DNA from: Planctomycetota bacterium
GTDB taxonomy: Bacteria; Planctomycetota; Phycisphaerae; WQYP01; JAJZKY01
NCBI GenBank assembly: GCA_021803885.1
Contig: JAJZKY010000085.1
Span: 1-11,222 of the forward strand
DNA length: 11,222 nt
Direction of reading: 5' to 3'
The position numbers and the translations under genes were made by a program. Positions 1 through 5,334 of the stretch are shown here, in pieces. Positions within the stretch are counted from its first letter, which is position 1. Each line of letters opens with the position of its first letter. The notes below the pieces were generated by a model that was not told where the DNA came from, made no database searches, and worked only from the letters and a program-made list of their open reading frames with translations.

Positions 1-1136
1 CGCCGGCATTGAGCGCAATGAACGGTGACCCGGTTCCAAACCGCCAGATCAGCGCCTATACCGGTCTGTCCCTCGGCAGTTTCGGCTCCTTCGGAATCGC
101 CTACACCGGCATTGACCGCAGTGCCGCATTGGCGCCAATCCCGATCTACGCGCCACCGGGTACGGTGTTGACGGAGGGCGGGGCCACTCCCCGCGGGGTA
201 TATTATCTGCTGCCAGAGGTGCATGCGCATATTCTCTCCGCGAGCTACTCACTGCAACTCGGCCCGGCGTCGTTCTATGCCACGGGCTACCATGACTTCG
301 ACAACGCCAGCAACAGTGGTGTGCTGGTGGGCGTGACCATTCCGCTCGGCAGCCGCAGCTCGGTTGGGACCAACCTGTCATCGTCCTCCGGGAACAGGTC
401 CGCTCAAGTGCAGGCAATGCAGTCGCCAGTCTCGATCGAGGATTGGGGCTATCAGATCTCCGCCGCCGAGGGGCAATCCCGCCAAGAATTCGGCACACTG
501 CAATACAAATCGCCCTGGGGACTGGTTTCGGCCGGCGTCAGCCGGATCGACCGGCAGACAACGGTGCAGGGCGAGGCCCAGGGTGCCCTTTCCTTCATCG
601 ATGGCGGATTGTTCGCATCCAACACCATCAACGACAGTTTCGCCATTGTCGACACCAATGGCTTTGGAAATATTCGTGTCCTGGACGAGAACCGCCTGGT
701 CGGACGGACGGATTCGGCTGGACAACTGCTGGTGCCGGATCTGCGCTCTTATGATGTCAACCATCTTGCCATCGATCCGAACGATGTGCCGATCACGGCC
801 ACGCTACCCTATGCAACCCGCAATGTACGTCCACCGTACCGATCTGGCGTCGTCGTAAAGTTTCCGATAAGCGCGAGCCATGGTGCGCTGCTGCGCTTGG
901 TGGATGCTTCCGGCAAGGCGCTGCCGGTCGGCAGCGTCGCCACGCTCCAGAAGACTGGCGTCAGTGTGCCCGTTGGCTATGATGGGGAGGCGTATGTCGT
1001 GAATCTGGGCGCCCGCAACCGGCTACTTGTCGAGCAGCCCGATGGGCAACGCTGCGTCGTCGCCTTCCCCTACCACCCCGTGCCCGGCACTATTCCGACA
1101 ATCGGCCCCCTGCCCTGTAGGGAGAATCGACCGTGA
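1..1136 (+). CDS. Fimbrial biogenesis outer membrane usher protein, C-terminal part (5' end outside window)
   Basis: The reading frame is open from the left edge (first full codon at base 3), so only the last roughly 378 codons are present and no start should be assigned here. Ushers form an outer-membrane beta-barrel that accepts chaperone-subunit complexes and secretes the growing pilus. The visible part shows alternating hydrophobic/polar barrel-type strands, then the typical usher C-terminal region: an RTDSAG-LLVPDLRSYD stretch, an IDPNDVP motif, and PPYRSGVVVKF leading into the small C-terminal beta domain that docks chaperone-subunit complexes. It overlaps the following secreted pilin gene by 4 bp (GTGA), so the two are translationally coupled. 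That neighbour points to the archaic Csu/spore-coat-U pilus class rather than type 1 or P pili. The family call rests on motif recognition only. Confidence 0.9.
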   Translation, partial: PALSAMNGDPVPNRQISAYTGLSLGSFGSFGIAYTGIDRSAALAPIPIYAPPGTVLTEGGATPRGVYYLLPEVHAHILSASYSLQLGPASFYATGYHDFDNASNSGVLVGVTIPLGSRSSVGTNLSSSSGNRSAQVQAMQSPVSIEDWGYQISAAEGQSRQEFGTLQYKSPWGLVSAGVSRIDRQTTVQGEAQGALSFIDGGLFASNTINDSFAIVDTNGFGNIRVLDENRLVGRTDSAGQLLVPDLRSYDVNHLAIDPNDVPITATLPYATRNVRPPYRSGVVVKFPISASHGALLRLVDASGKALPVGSVATLQKTGVSVPVGYDGEAYVVNLGARNRLLVEQPDGQRCVVAFPYHPVPGTIPTIGPLPCRENRP

Positions 1137-1594
1137 GGTGGACGCCCGCGCTGCTCGCACTGCTTATTCTTACGCCTGCGGTAGGGCAGGCTGCCTCCTG
1201 CACCGCTTCGGCCACCGGCATCGCGTTCGGGACCTACGTGCCGTCCTCTACCTCGAATTCCACCGGCACCGTGACGATCAGTTGCAGCTCCGTGATGGGG
1301 GGCAGTCTTTCCTATACGATCGCGCTCAATGCCGGCGTCAACAGCGGTGGCAGCTTCTCCAACCGCCGGATGTCCTCCGGAAGCTCCTATTTGTCTTATC
1401 AGCTCTATACTGATGCCGCCTACAGCCAGGTGTGGGGCGATGGTACGGGCGGCACATCCACCGTCTCGGGTACTTGTTCCGGCAGCATGGGGTCCTGCTC
1501 CAGCAGCAATACCGTCTACGGCCGGATTCCCGCCCTGCAAAATCCAAGCCCCGGCAGCTATAGCGACACCATTACGGTAACGGTCACGTACTGA
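1133..1594 (+). CDS. Spore coat protein U (SCPU) domain secreted pilin, Csu-like
   Basis: A 153-residue protein with a GTG start at 1133, inside the usher stop (GTGA overlap), and a GGGAG ribosome-binding site about 8 bp upstream. Residues 1-21 form a Sec signal peptide (Arg near the N-terminus, Leu-rich core, cleavage likely after GQA). The mature part starts ASC and is very rich in Ser, Thr and Gly. It carries four cysteines (one in the mature N-terminal SC, one in ISCSS, two in GTCSGSMGSC) that probably form two disulfides, and ends in a beta-strand motif, PGSYSDTITVTVTY, typical of SCPU pilins. The gene after the usher in Csu operons usually encodes the two-domain tip adhesin. This protein has a single domain, so it may be a shortened tip subunit or a structural subunit. 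It is expected to be exported to the periplasm and assembled on the cell surface. Confidence 0.85.
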   Translation: MRWTPALLALLILTPAVGQAASCTASATGIAFGTYVPSSTSNSTGTVTISCSSVMGGSLSYTIALNAGVNSGGSFSNRRMSSGSSYLSYQLYTDAAYSQVWGDGTGGTSTVSGTCSGSMGSCSSSNTVYGRIPALQNPSPGSYSDTITVTVTY

Positions 1595-1763
1595 CTGATG
1601 ATCCCAAATTCGCCAGTTATCCCCGCTGAGCTATGAGAACACTCCCGATAAATTGGGTTTTTCGTCGTGATGGAGGATCACCCAATTTGCGCGAAGCCGA
1701 ATTTGGGCCGCGTAAAGTAATCTCTACGGCTGTGGAGGCCATTCAGCCCGAATTGAGTGACGC
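1595..1763. other. Intergenic stretch after the pilin gene, no gene seen
   Basis: No plausible gene, ribosome-binding site or T-tract terminator was found between the pilin stop and the minE fragment. The stretch holds two nested inverted repeats based on CCCAAATT/AATTTGGG words, listed separately. Its short open frames lack family features. Confidence 0.5.
1603..1707. repeat. Nested inverted repeats (CCCAAATTCG and AAATTGGGT words)
   Basis: The outer pair is CCCAAATTCG at 1603-1612 and its exact complement at 1698-1707. The inner pair is AAATTGGGT at 1650-1658 and its exact complement at 1680-1688, with a 21-base loop. The inner hairpin is followed on the plus strand by GCGCG, not a T-run, so it is a poor intrinsic terminator, though the loop starts with TTTT. 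Several related short words in both orientations over about 100 bp resemble the end of an insertion element or a protein-binding array. No transposase is present here, so this reading is inference. Confidence 0.45.
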
Positions 1764-1806
1764 GTGCTCAGTGCTGATCGGGGAACAGGATGTTCAATTC
1801 CAGCAC
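1764..1806. repeat. 43-bp perfect direct repeat, copy A (minE 3' end; candidate attachment site)
   Basis: This segment is identical at all 43 positions to 3489-3531, in the same orientation, 1725 bp apart. Copy B is the authentic 3' end of minE (36 bp of codons, the stop codon and 4 bp downstream). Both copies contain a small dyad, GAAC-AGGAT-GTTC, and end in GTGCT/AGCAC. Flanking identity stops abruptly on the left (base 1763). On the right it continues as diverged homology. Confidence 0.85.
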
Positions 1807-1851
1807 TTCAGAATCCCCCCGCCGTGCCATGTTCACCTTGATATTTTCCTT
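1768..1851 (-). pseudogene. Detached C-terminal fragment of minE (27 codons plus stop)
   Basis: Read on the minus strand this gives 27 codons beginning KENIKV, ending LELNILFPDQH, then TGA. It matches the last 27 residues of the MinE encoded at 3493-3744 except for Ser-to-Asn, Glu-to-Ala and Tyr-to-Ser changes. Over the 88 bp from 1764 to 1851 there are 8 mismatches, all in the 45 bp farthest from the stop; four are in synonymous codon changes and the frame is kept. It has no start, no ribosome-binding site and no MinD-binding N-terminus, so it cannot make MinE. The pattern suggests a minE tail from a related lineage, brought in as the attachment region of an integrated element or left behind by it. 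Confidence 0.85.
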
Positions 1852-2019
1852 TAAGTCTCGCTTTCCTGTGTGTTGATTGCGATATTTTACCGCGAGATTA
1901 TTAGATAAATCGCTCATATTTAGAAGTCCGCCGTCATGCATGCACAAATAGAGGTCAAATATGCGGCCTTGCTGGCGATTTCTGGAAGCTTTGGGCAGGA
2001 CGGATTGCCGCCGTGGTGA
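1852..2019. other. Intergenic stretch, nothing recognised
   Basis: This short, relatively AT-rich stretch lies between the minE fragment and the small coiled-coil gene. I see no gene, tRNA or clear terminator. Just right of the minE fragment a GAC codon precedes an extra TTA codon in the same frame, so minE homology may extend one or two codons further. Confidence 0.4.
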
Positions 2020-2256
2020 TCAGTCAGCCAGTTCCAAGCGCCGCTCAATCCGGTCCAATCGCTCCCGGATGCGGTCAATGGCGTGCCTGTCCTGAATGAT
2101 TTCCGCGTAATTGCCTGCTTCATCCCTGGCGATGCGTGTAAGTCCGGTCTCTATACCGCTTAAACGCGCCATAATTTCGTGATCGCGTTCGCGGGCGGCA
2201 TCCAGCTCTGCCCGAATCTTCCTGAGTTGCTCTAATACGAGATTGTCTTCCGCCAT
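2020..2256 (-). CDS. Small charged coiled-coil protein of unknown function (78 aa)
   Basis: The ATG at 2256 is preceded by a strong AAGGGGG ribosome-binding site 7 bp away, which favours it over the longer open frame reaching 2334. The 78-residue product begins MAEDNLVLEQLRKIRAEL and is almost entirely alpha-helical in character, with heptad-like spacing of Leu and Ile and dense Arg, Glu and Asp, so it probably forms a coiled coil. There is no signal peptide in the chosen form; the longer form would add a hydrophobic segment with a Cys, but has no better start signal. Small proteins of this look, with the MAEDNLVLE opening, occur as hypotheticals in accessory regions of proteobacteria. No function can be assigned. 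It sits downstream of the degraded antitoxin fragment on the same strand. Confidence 0.6.
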   Translation of the reverse strand: MAEDNLVLEQLRKIRAELDAARERDHEIMARLSGIETGLTRIARDEAGNYAEIIQDRHAIDRIRERLDRIERRLELAD

Positions 2257-2495
2257 ACCGTAACCCCCTTTGCTGCATGCGAAGATTATGGATGCCGCGC
2301 CGGAAAAGAGCAACGCCTTCCCCCAAGCCTTCACCGCCTTGTGGACGGCTCGTTACTGCGTAACGACCAGCCAGCGCACGCGCCAGCTTGCCGATCACAA
2401 CCCCAGACGGCCAACCAACCCCCGGTTGAGGATCTCCGTTGTCGCGCAAGGCCCGTGGATTTTAGGGATAAGGCTCTCCTGCCATGCGGGTTGCC
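2257..2495. other. Spacer between the coiled-coil gene and the higA remnant
   Basis: No convincing gene is present on either strand. If one base is restored at the higA-like stop near 2498, the minus-strand frame continues for about 38 more codons into this stretch, so its right-hand part may be the decayed tail of that antitoxin gene. Confidence 0.35.
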
Positions 2496-2612
2496 TCAAT
2501 CATAGGCCTGCTGCATGCGTAGCCACATCCCAGGCCCGTTGCCCAGGTACTTGCCGATACGCAGCGCCATTTCTGGAGTGTGGCATTGGACCAAGGCTGA
2601 GGGGAAGGAGAG
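2496..2612 (-). pseudogene. HigA-family antitoxin remnant (C-terminal part of an XRE-type domain)
   Basis: The minus-strand frame ending at a TGA (2496-2498) encodes TPEMALRIGKYLGNGPGMWLRMQQAYD. This matches the well-known C-terminal half of HigA/VapI-type antidote proteins (pattern: PEMALRLGK-LG-P-WL-MQ-AYDL). The usual Leu after YD is replaced by a stop; one extra T would read YDLRQ and continue, which suggests a 1-base deletion. Upstream, LSFPSALVQ is only weakly similar to the expected helix, and then the frame meets the end of the DUF2442 gene. No helix-turn-helix N-terminus and no higB toxin gene are visible, so this is a fragment, probably displaced by the DUF2442 insertion or by deletion. 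HigA normally neutralises the HigB mRNase and represses its own operon. Confidence 0.6.
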
Positions 2613-2625
2613 GTTCATCCCGTTA

Positions 2626-3060
2626 TTACGGTACGACCTTCTTTTCCGCTGATGGCGGACGCCCGCCAAGCCGTCCGTTTTTTCTGGCTGCCTCTGCCTT
2701 GGCGGGACTTTTTGATATACCCCCTTTCCGTCCAAGGCTGCGCATCCACGCGGATGTGCCGAGAACTCCCCGCGCCAATGCAGGGACGTATAGATCAGCG
2801 TCCAGTCGCGGGAAGTGTAACCCCATGCCATGCCCTTCAATGACGATCTCTGCCATGTCTGCGGGGGTGGCATGCTCCATGCCTTGAATCAATGCCGGTG
2901 GGATGTGCAGGCCAACGCCGTTATTCAGCTCGACCACTACCTTTCCCGTAGGTTGATCATAGTAGGCGGACTCCGCCAGCGGGCCAGCGGCAAGCGTCTC
3001 CTGTCCACGCTGATTTGCAGCGTCCCAGTCACGCTCAAGAATTTTGTCTATCTGGTCCAT
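2626..3060 (-). CDS. DUF2442 domain protein, partner of DUF4160
   Basis: The ATG at 3060 has a GGGAGA ribosome-binding site 5-6 bp upstream and is preferred over the upstream GTG at 3081; the product is then 144 residues. Residues 30-90 carry the DUF2442 pattern (VVVELNNGVGLHIPPALIQG, then GLHFPRLDADLYVPALARGVLG). The tail (SPAKAEAARKNGRLGGRPPS) is a basic segment often seen at the end of these proteins. The N-terminal helical extension is MDQIDKILERDWDAANQRGQ. DUF2442 genes are commonly found directly beside DUF4160 genes, and the pair is often suspected to be a toxin-antitoxin-like module, but I know of no settled biochemical function. The start overlaps the end of the DUF4160 frame by 26 bp, indicating coupled translation. 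Confidence 0.8.
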   Translation of the reverse strand: MDQIDKILERDWDAANQRGQETLAAGPLAESAYYDQPTGKVVVELNNGVGLHIPPALIQGMEHATPADMAEIVIEGHGMGLHFPRLDADLYVPALARGVLGTSAWMRSLGRKGGISKSPAKAEAARKNGRLGGRPPSAEKKVVP

Positions 3061-3294
3061 GGTGTCTCTCCCACTCTCCACAGAACAACGCCAATCGGGA
3101 TATGCTTTCTTCCAAAATGTGACGCATCTCCGTTCTGGAAAAGTCGATATTCTCCCGTAGCTCCGGTGGCCCGTCCGGGCAATGCAATATCAATACTGCC
3201 CTACAATTCCCTTGTACCACATGCACATGAGCGGGACGATGATCGTTGAGGTAGATCACTACCGCGTTGTGTCTATGCGATCAATGGTGGGCAT
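3035..3294 (-). pseudogene. DUF4160 domain protein gene, probably frameshifted near its N-terminus
   Basis: The main frame (GTG at 3259 to the stop at 3035) encodes 74 residues starting VIYLNDHRPAHVHV and ending GEWERHHGPDRQNS, with the DUF4160 core (YxNDHRPAHVHV, then CPDGPPELRENIDFSRTEMR). DUF4160 proteins normally begin MPTI/MPTV about 12 residues before this motif. That start is present at 3294 (MPTIDRIDTTR) behind an AGGA ribosome-binding site, but it lies in another frame and hits TAG at 3259-3261. One missing base near 3260-3262 explains both. Either the gene is inactivated or a shortened protein is made from the GTG. It precedes and overlaps the DUF2442 gene, as in intact pairs elsewhere. 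A sequencing error is also possible. Confidence 0.7.
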
Positions 3295-3488
3295 AATGCT
3301 ATTATCCTATTCGTGCTTGGGTTTATATACAAGGCATCACCCTCATAATTTTTACCAAGGACGCTTTTTGTTCTCATCGTGCCCTATTGGTTCTGGCTTA
3401 TCGTCAGCAAGTCATCGCATTGACTTACGGGGTTACCACGTCGGTTTCGGGCCACCGACCGCTTGCTTATAGGTTTTGAGTGGCTACA
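3295..3488. promoter_or_regulatory. Leader region upstream of the DUF4160/DUF2442 pair
   Basis: This AT-rich non-coding stretch lies between the 3' end of minE and the DUF4160 start. On the minus strand it includes TATATAAA near 3330-3340 and an AGGA box just before the ATG at 3294, so it probably holds the promoter of the pair. I could not fit a good -35 box. A GTCGGT/ACCGAC hairpin at 3440-3459 could fold, but has no T-run on either strand. Confidence 0.35.
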
Positions 3489-3531
3489 GTGCTCAGTGCT
3501 GATCGGGGAACAGGATGTTCAATTCCAGCAC
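3489..3531. repeat. 43-bp perfect direct repeat, copy B (3' end of intact minE; candidate attachment site)
   Basis: Identical to 1764-1806. It covers the last 12 codons and stop codon of minE and 4 bp downstream. With copy A it brackets the 1.7-kb islet of small accessory genes, as attL/attR sites would. Diverged similarity to copy A continues into minE up to 3576. Confidence 0.85.
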
Positions 3532-3744
3532 CTCATAATCTCCGCGTCGCTCCATGCTCACCTTGATATTTTCCTTGTCTACGGGAATATATTTGGCGAT
3601 CACCGCCAGGAGTTCCTCCTGCAACGCGGGCAGGAAGTCGGGGCCGTCGGCATCGCGCTCGTGGGCGAGAATCAGCTTCAGACGATCCTTTGCTACATGG
3701 GCAGTTTTCTTGCGGGAGCCGAGGAAGTAATCGAGAAATGACAT
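3493..3744 (-). CDS. minE: Cell division topological specificity factor MinE
   Basis: An 83-residue MinE, close to the usual 80-90. The ATG at 3744 lies just after the minD stop, with GGAGG 5-6 bp upstream inside minD. The N-terminal MSFLDYFLG is the amphipathic membrane-binding segment. Residues 12-31 (KTAHVAKDRLKLILAHERD) are the anti-MinCD helix that binds MinD and stimulates its ATPase. The remainder is the dimerisation/topological-specificity domain, ending LELNILFPDQH. MinE drives MinCD off the membrane so that the inhibitor is lowest at midcell. It is the last gene of the minCDE run. Its final 43 bp region is duplicated at 1764-1806, and the tail present here may have been rebuilt by integration of an element while keeping the gene intact. 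Confidence 0.97.
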   Translation of the reverse strand: MSFLDYFLGSRKKTAHVAKDRLKLILAHERDADGPDFLPALQEELLAVIAKYIPVDKENIKVSMERRGDYEVLELNILFPDQH

Positions 3745-3745
3745 A

Positions 3746-4555
3746 TCAGCCTCCAAAGAGTCGTTTGAAGAAGCCCACCTTGACCGGATGAATAAAGCGC
3801 AAGGGACGCTCTTCGCCGAGGAAGCGGGCGACGACATCCTTATAGGCCTCGGCCACATCGCTGTTTTCCATGTGAATGGCGGGTATGCCCTGATTGGAGG
3901 CCTGGAGGATGACCTCGGATTCGGGGATCACGCCCAGCAGGGGGGTACGTAGCAGCTCCTTCACGTCTTGCAGAGAAAGCATTTCCCCACCTTCCACCCG
4001 TTTTGGGGAGTAACGGGTCAGCAATAGATGTTCCTTCACCGGCTCCTCGCCCTGCTCCGCGCGCCGTGAGCGGGCCGCGAGAATGCCGAGAATGCGGTCG
4101 GAATCCCGCACGGAGGAGACCTCTGGATTGGTGACCACAATGGCTTCGTCGGCATGGTAGAGCGCCATGAGTGCCCCCGACTCGATCCCTGCCGGTGAAT
4201 CGCAGACGATGTAATCGAATTCCGTGCGCAGTTCATCCATAACCGCCGTTACCCCGGCGGTGGTCAGGGCGTCTTTGTCGCGGGTTTGGGAGGTGGGTAG
4301 CACGTAAAGATTCTCACAGCGCTTATCCTTGATGAGCGCCTGCTGCAATTTGGCCTCGCCCTGGATGACATTGATGAGATCGTACACAACCCGTCGCTCA
4401 CAGCCCATGATCAGGTCGAGGTTGCGCAGCCCCACGTCGAAGTCGATAACGACGGTGCGATAGCCGCGCAGAGCGAGGCCGCTGGCAAAGGCGGCACTGG
4501 TGGTGGTTTTGCCGACCCCACCCTTTCCTGAAGTGATGACAATGATTTTGGCCAC
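3746..4555 (-). CDS. minD: Septum site-determining ATPase MinD
   Basis: A 269-residue protein, the normal length for MinD. I chose the GTG at 4555 because it gives the standard MAKIIVITSGKGGVGKTTT start and has a GGAG box 9 bp upstream; a TTG 15 bp earlier is open but unusual. Residues 10-18 are the deviant Walker A motif with signature Lys11 and Lys16. FDVGLRNLDL, around residues 38-48, and the IVCDSPAGIE segment (Walker B region) are present. The C-terminus VGFFKRLFGG is the amphipathic membrane-targeting helix. MinD-ATP dimers bind the membrane, recruit MinC and are released by MinE. It lies 18 bp after minC and 1 bp before the minE start. Confidence 0.98.
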   Translation of the reverse strand: MAKIIVITSGKGGVGKTTTSAAFASGLALRGYRTVVIDFDVGLRNLDLIMGCERRVVYDLINVIQGEAKLQQALIKDKRCENLYVLPTSQTRDKDALTTAGVTAVMDELRTEFDYIVCDSPAGIESGALMALYHADEAIVVTNPEVSSVRDSDRILGILAARSRRAEQGEEPVKEHLLLTRYSPKRVEGGEMLSLQDVKELLRTPLLGVIPESEVILQASNQGIPAIHMENSDVAEAYKDVVARFLGEERPLRFIHPVKVGFFKRLFGG

Positions 4556-4573
4556 GGTTCTTTTCTCCAAGAG

Positions 4574-5305
4574 TTATAAGGTTAAAGCAGTAATATGCAA
4601 TTGCTCGTCGCGGCTGTAAATCTGCGCTGCCTTGCCCCAGAGGGGGTGATCCGCTTCGAGGATGCGATATAGACCTGCAACAGAGATCAGCTCTGCTTCC
4701 AGGCTCATGCAAAAAATCCGCGCACTGTCTTGGCCGTTGACGCCGGCCAGAGCGCGGCCACGTAAGGGGCCGTACACGTGGATGTTGCCGTCGGCGATGA
4801 CTTCGGCGCCGGCGTTGACGGCGGCCAAACAGACAAGGTCGCCGCCACGGGCATAGCTGCGTTGGCCGCTGCGGATCGGGTGATCTATGGTCAGGCCACC
4901 CGGACTTATTGAGACGGATTGTGCGGGCGCGGGTGTTTCTGGCTGCGAGGTGGCATTACGATCCTGGCCCCGCAAAACAGGCAGGTTCAGATCCTGCGCC
5001 AATGCCTGATGACGGGGAGCGGCATTGCGTAAACCGACAGGGAACCAGTCGGCGGCGCGCAATACATTCAAGATTTCGTTGAGAGCCAAAGGCGCTTCTT
5101 CGGGTATGGCGCTCAGATCCAGGACCACCGGCGCATGGCGATGGAAATCGGCAGCGGCGGGGTGGCGTTGATGCTCTTCGGCGATACGTTGCGCCAGTTG
5201 TTGGGGGTTATTGCTTTCCAGATGGAGGATGGAGAGAGTGAAAACGCCTCCGGACACGCGTAAAGGCGCGCTGGTTTCCGTGCCGGGGGAACGGGGATTA
5301 GCCAT
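4574..5305 (-). CDS. minC: Septum site-determining protein MinC (FtsZ assembly inhibitor)
   Basis: A 243-residue protein. The N-terminal domain (about 15-110) antagonises FtsZ polymers. A Pro/Gln-rich linker (about 115-135, QPETPAPAQS) leads to the C-terminal beta-helix domain (about 136-235) with the MinC signature IRSGQRSYARGGDLV, then GAEVIADGNIHVYGPLRGRALAG, which dimerises and binds MinD. The ATG at 5305 has no purine-rich Shine-Dalgarno box: the 16 bases before it are almost wholly a parS-like palindrome (5305-5320), leaving only a weak GTGA. Translation may therefore depend on coupling to fdxA, whose stop lies 29 bp upstream, or on a leader effect. No better in-frame start is seen. It is the first gene of the min trio. 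Confidence 0.96.
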   Translation of the reverse strand: MANPRSPGTETSAPLRVSGGVFTLSILHLESNNPQQLAQRIAEEHQRHPAAADFHRHAPVVLDLSAIPEEAPLALNEILNVLRAADWFPVGLRNAAPRHQALAQDLNLPVLRGQDRNATSQPETPAPAQSVSISPGGLTIDHPIRSGQRSYARGGDLVCLAAVNAGAEVIADGNIHVYGPLRGRALAGVNGQDSARIFCMSLEAELISVAGLYRILEADHPLWGKAAQIYSRDEQLHITALTL

Positions 5306-5320
5306 GTTTCACGTGAAACA
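5305..5320. promoter_or_regulatory. parS site (ParB/Spo0J binding), perfect 16-bp palindrome
   Basis: TGTTTCACGTGAAACA matches the widely conserved bacterial chromosomal parS consensus (TGTTNCACGTGAAACA) at every position; with flanking A and T it is an 18-bp perfect palindrome (5304-5321). ParB binds such sites, spreads as a CTP-loaded clamp and acts with ParA and SMC in origin segregation. Here it fills the fdxA-minC gap and includes the last base of the minC start codon (minus-strand ATG). A parS site fits an origin-proximal position. It is the only full match I found in the window. ParB binding at this exact site is inferred, not shown. Confidence 0.88.
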
Positions 5321-5334
5321 TCGAAGTGCGCGCG

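Noticed and set aside
1785..1806. GTTCAATTCC resembling a tRNA T-loop within the 43-bp repeat
   Set aside because: No acceptor, D or anticodon arms can be built around it, and in copy B the bases are minE codons. The direct repeat is protein-coding in origin, not a tRNA 3' end.
1920..2123. 67-codon minus-strand open frame next to the minE fragment
   Set aside because: It overlaps the better-supported coiled-coil gene in another frame and has no good start signal or recognisable motif.
2270..2887. 205-codon plus-strand open frame in the islet
   Set aside because: It runs antisense to the DUF2442 gene and the higA remnant, which have recognisable family motifs; its own translation shows none.
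3440..3459. GTCGGT/ACCGAC hairpin downstream of minE as a terminator
   Set aside because: The stem is only 6 bp with an 8-base loop, and no T-run follows on either strand.
4775..4780. CACGTG inside minC as a possible second parS site
   Set aside because: Only the central six bases match; the flanks (GTA and GAT) do not fit the TGTTN/NAACA arms.
5300..5321. Seven-codon open frame (MFHVKHG) overlapping the minC start as a regulatory leader peptide
   Set aside because: It is simply the translation of the parS palindrome in one frame and would arise at any such site; no ribosome-binding site precedes it.
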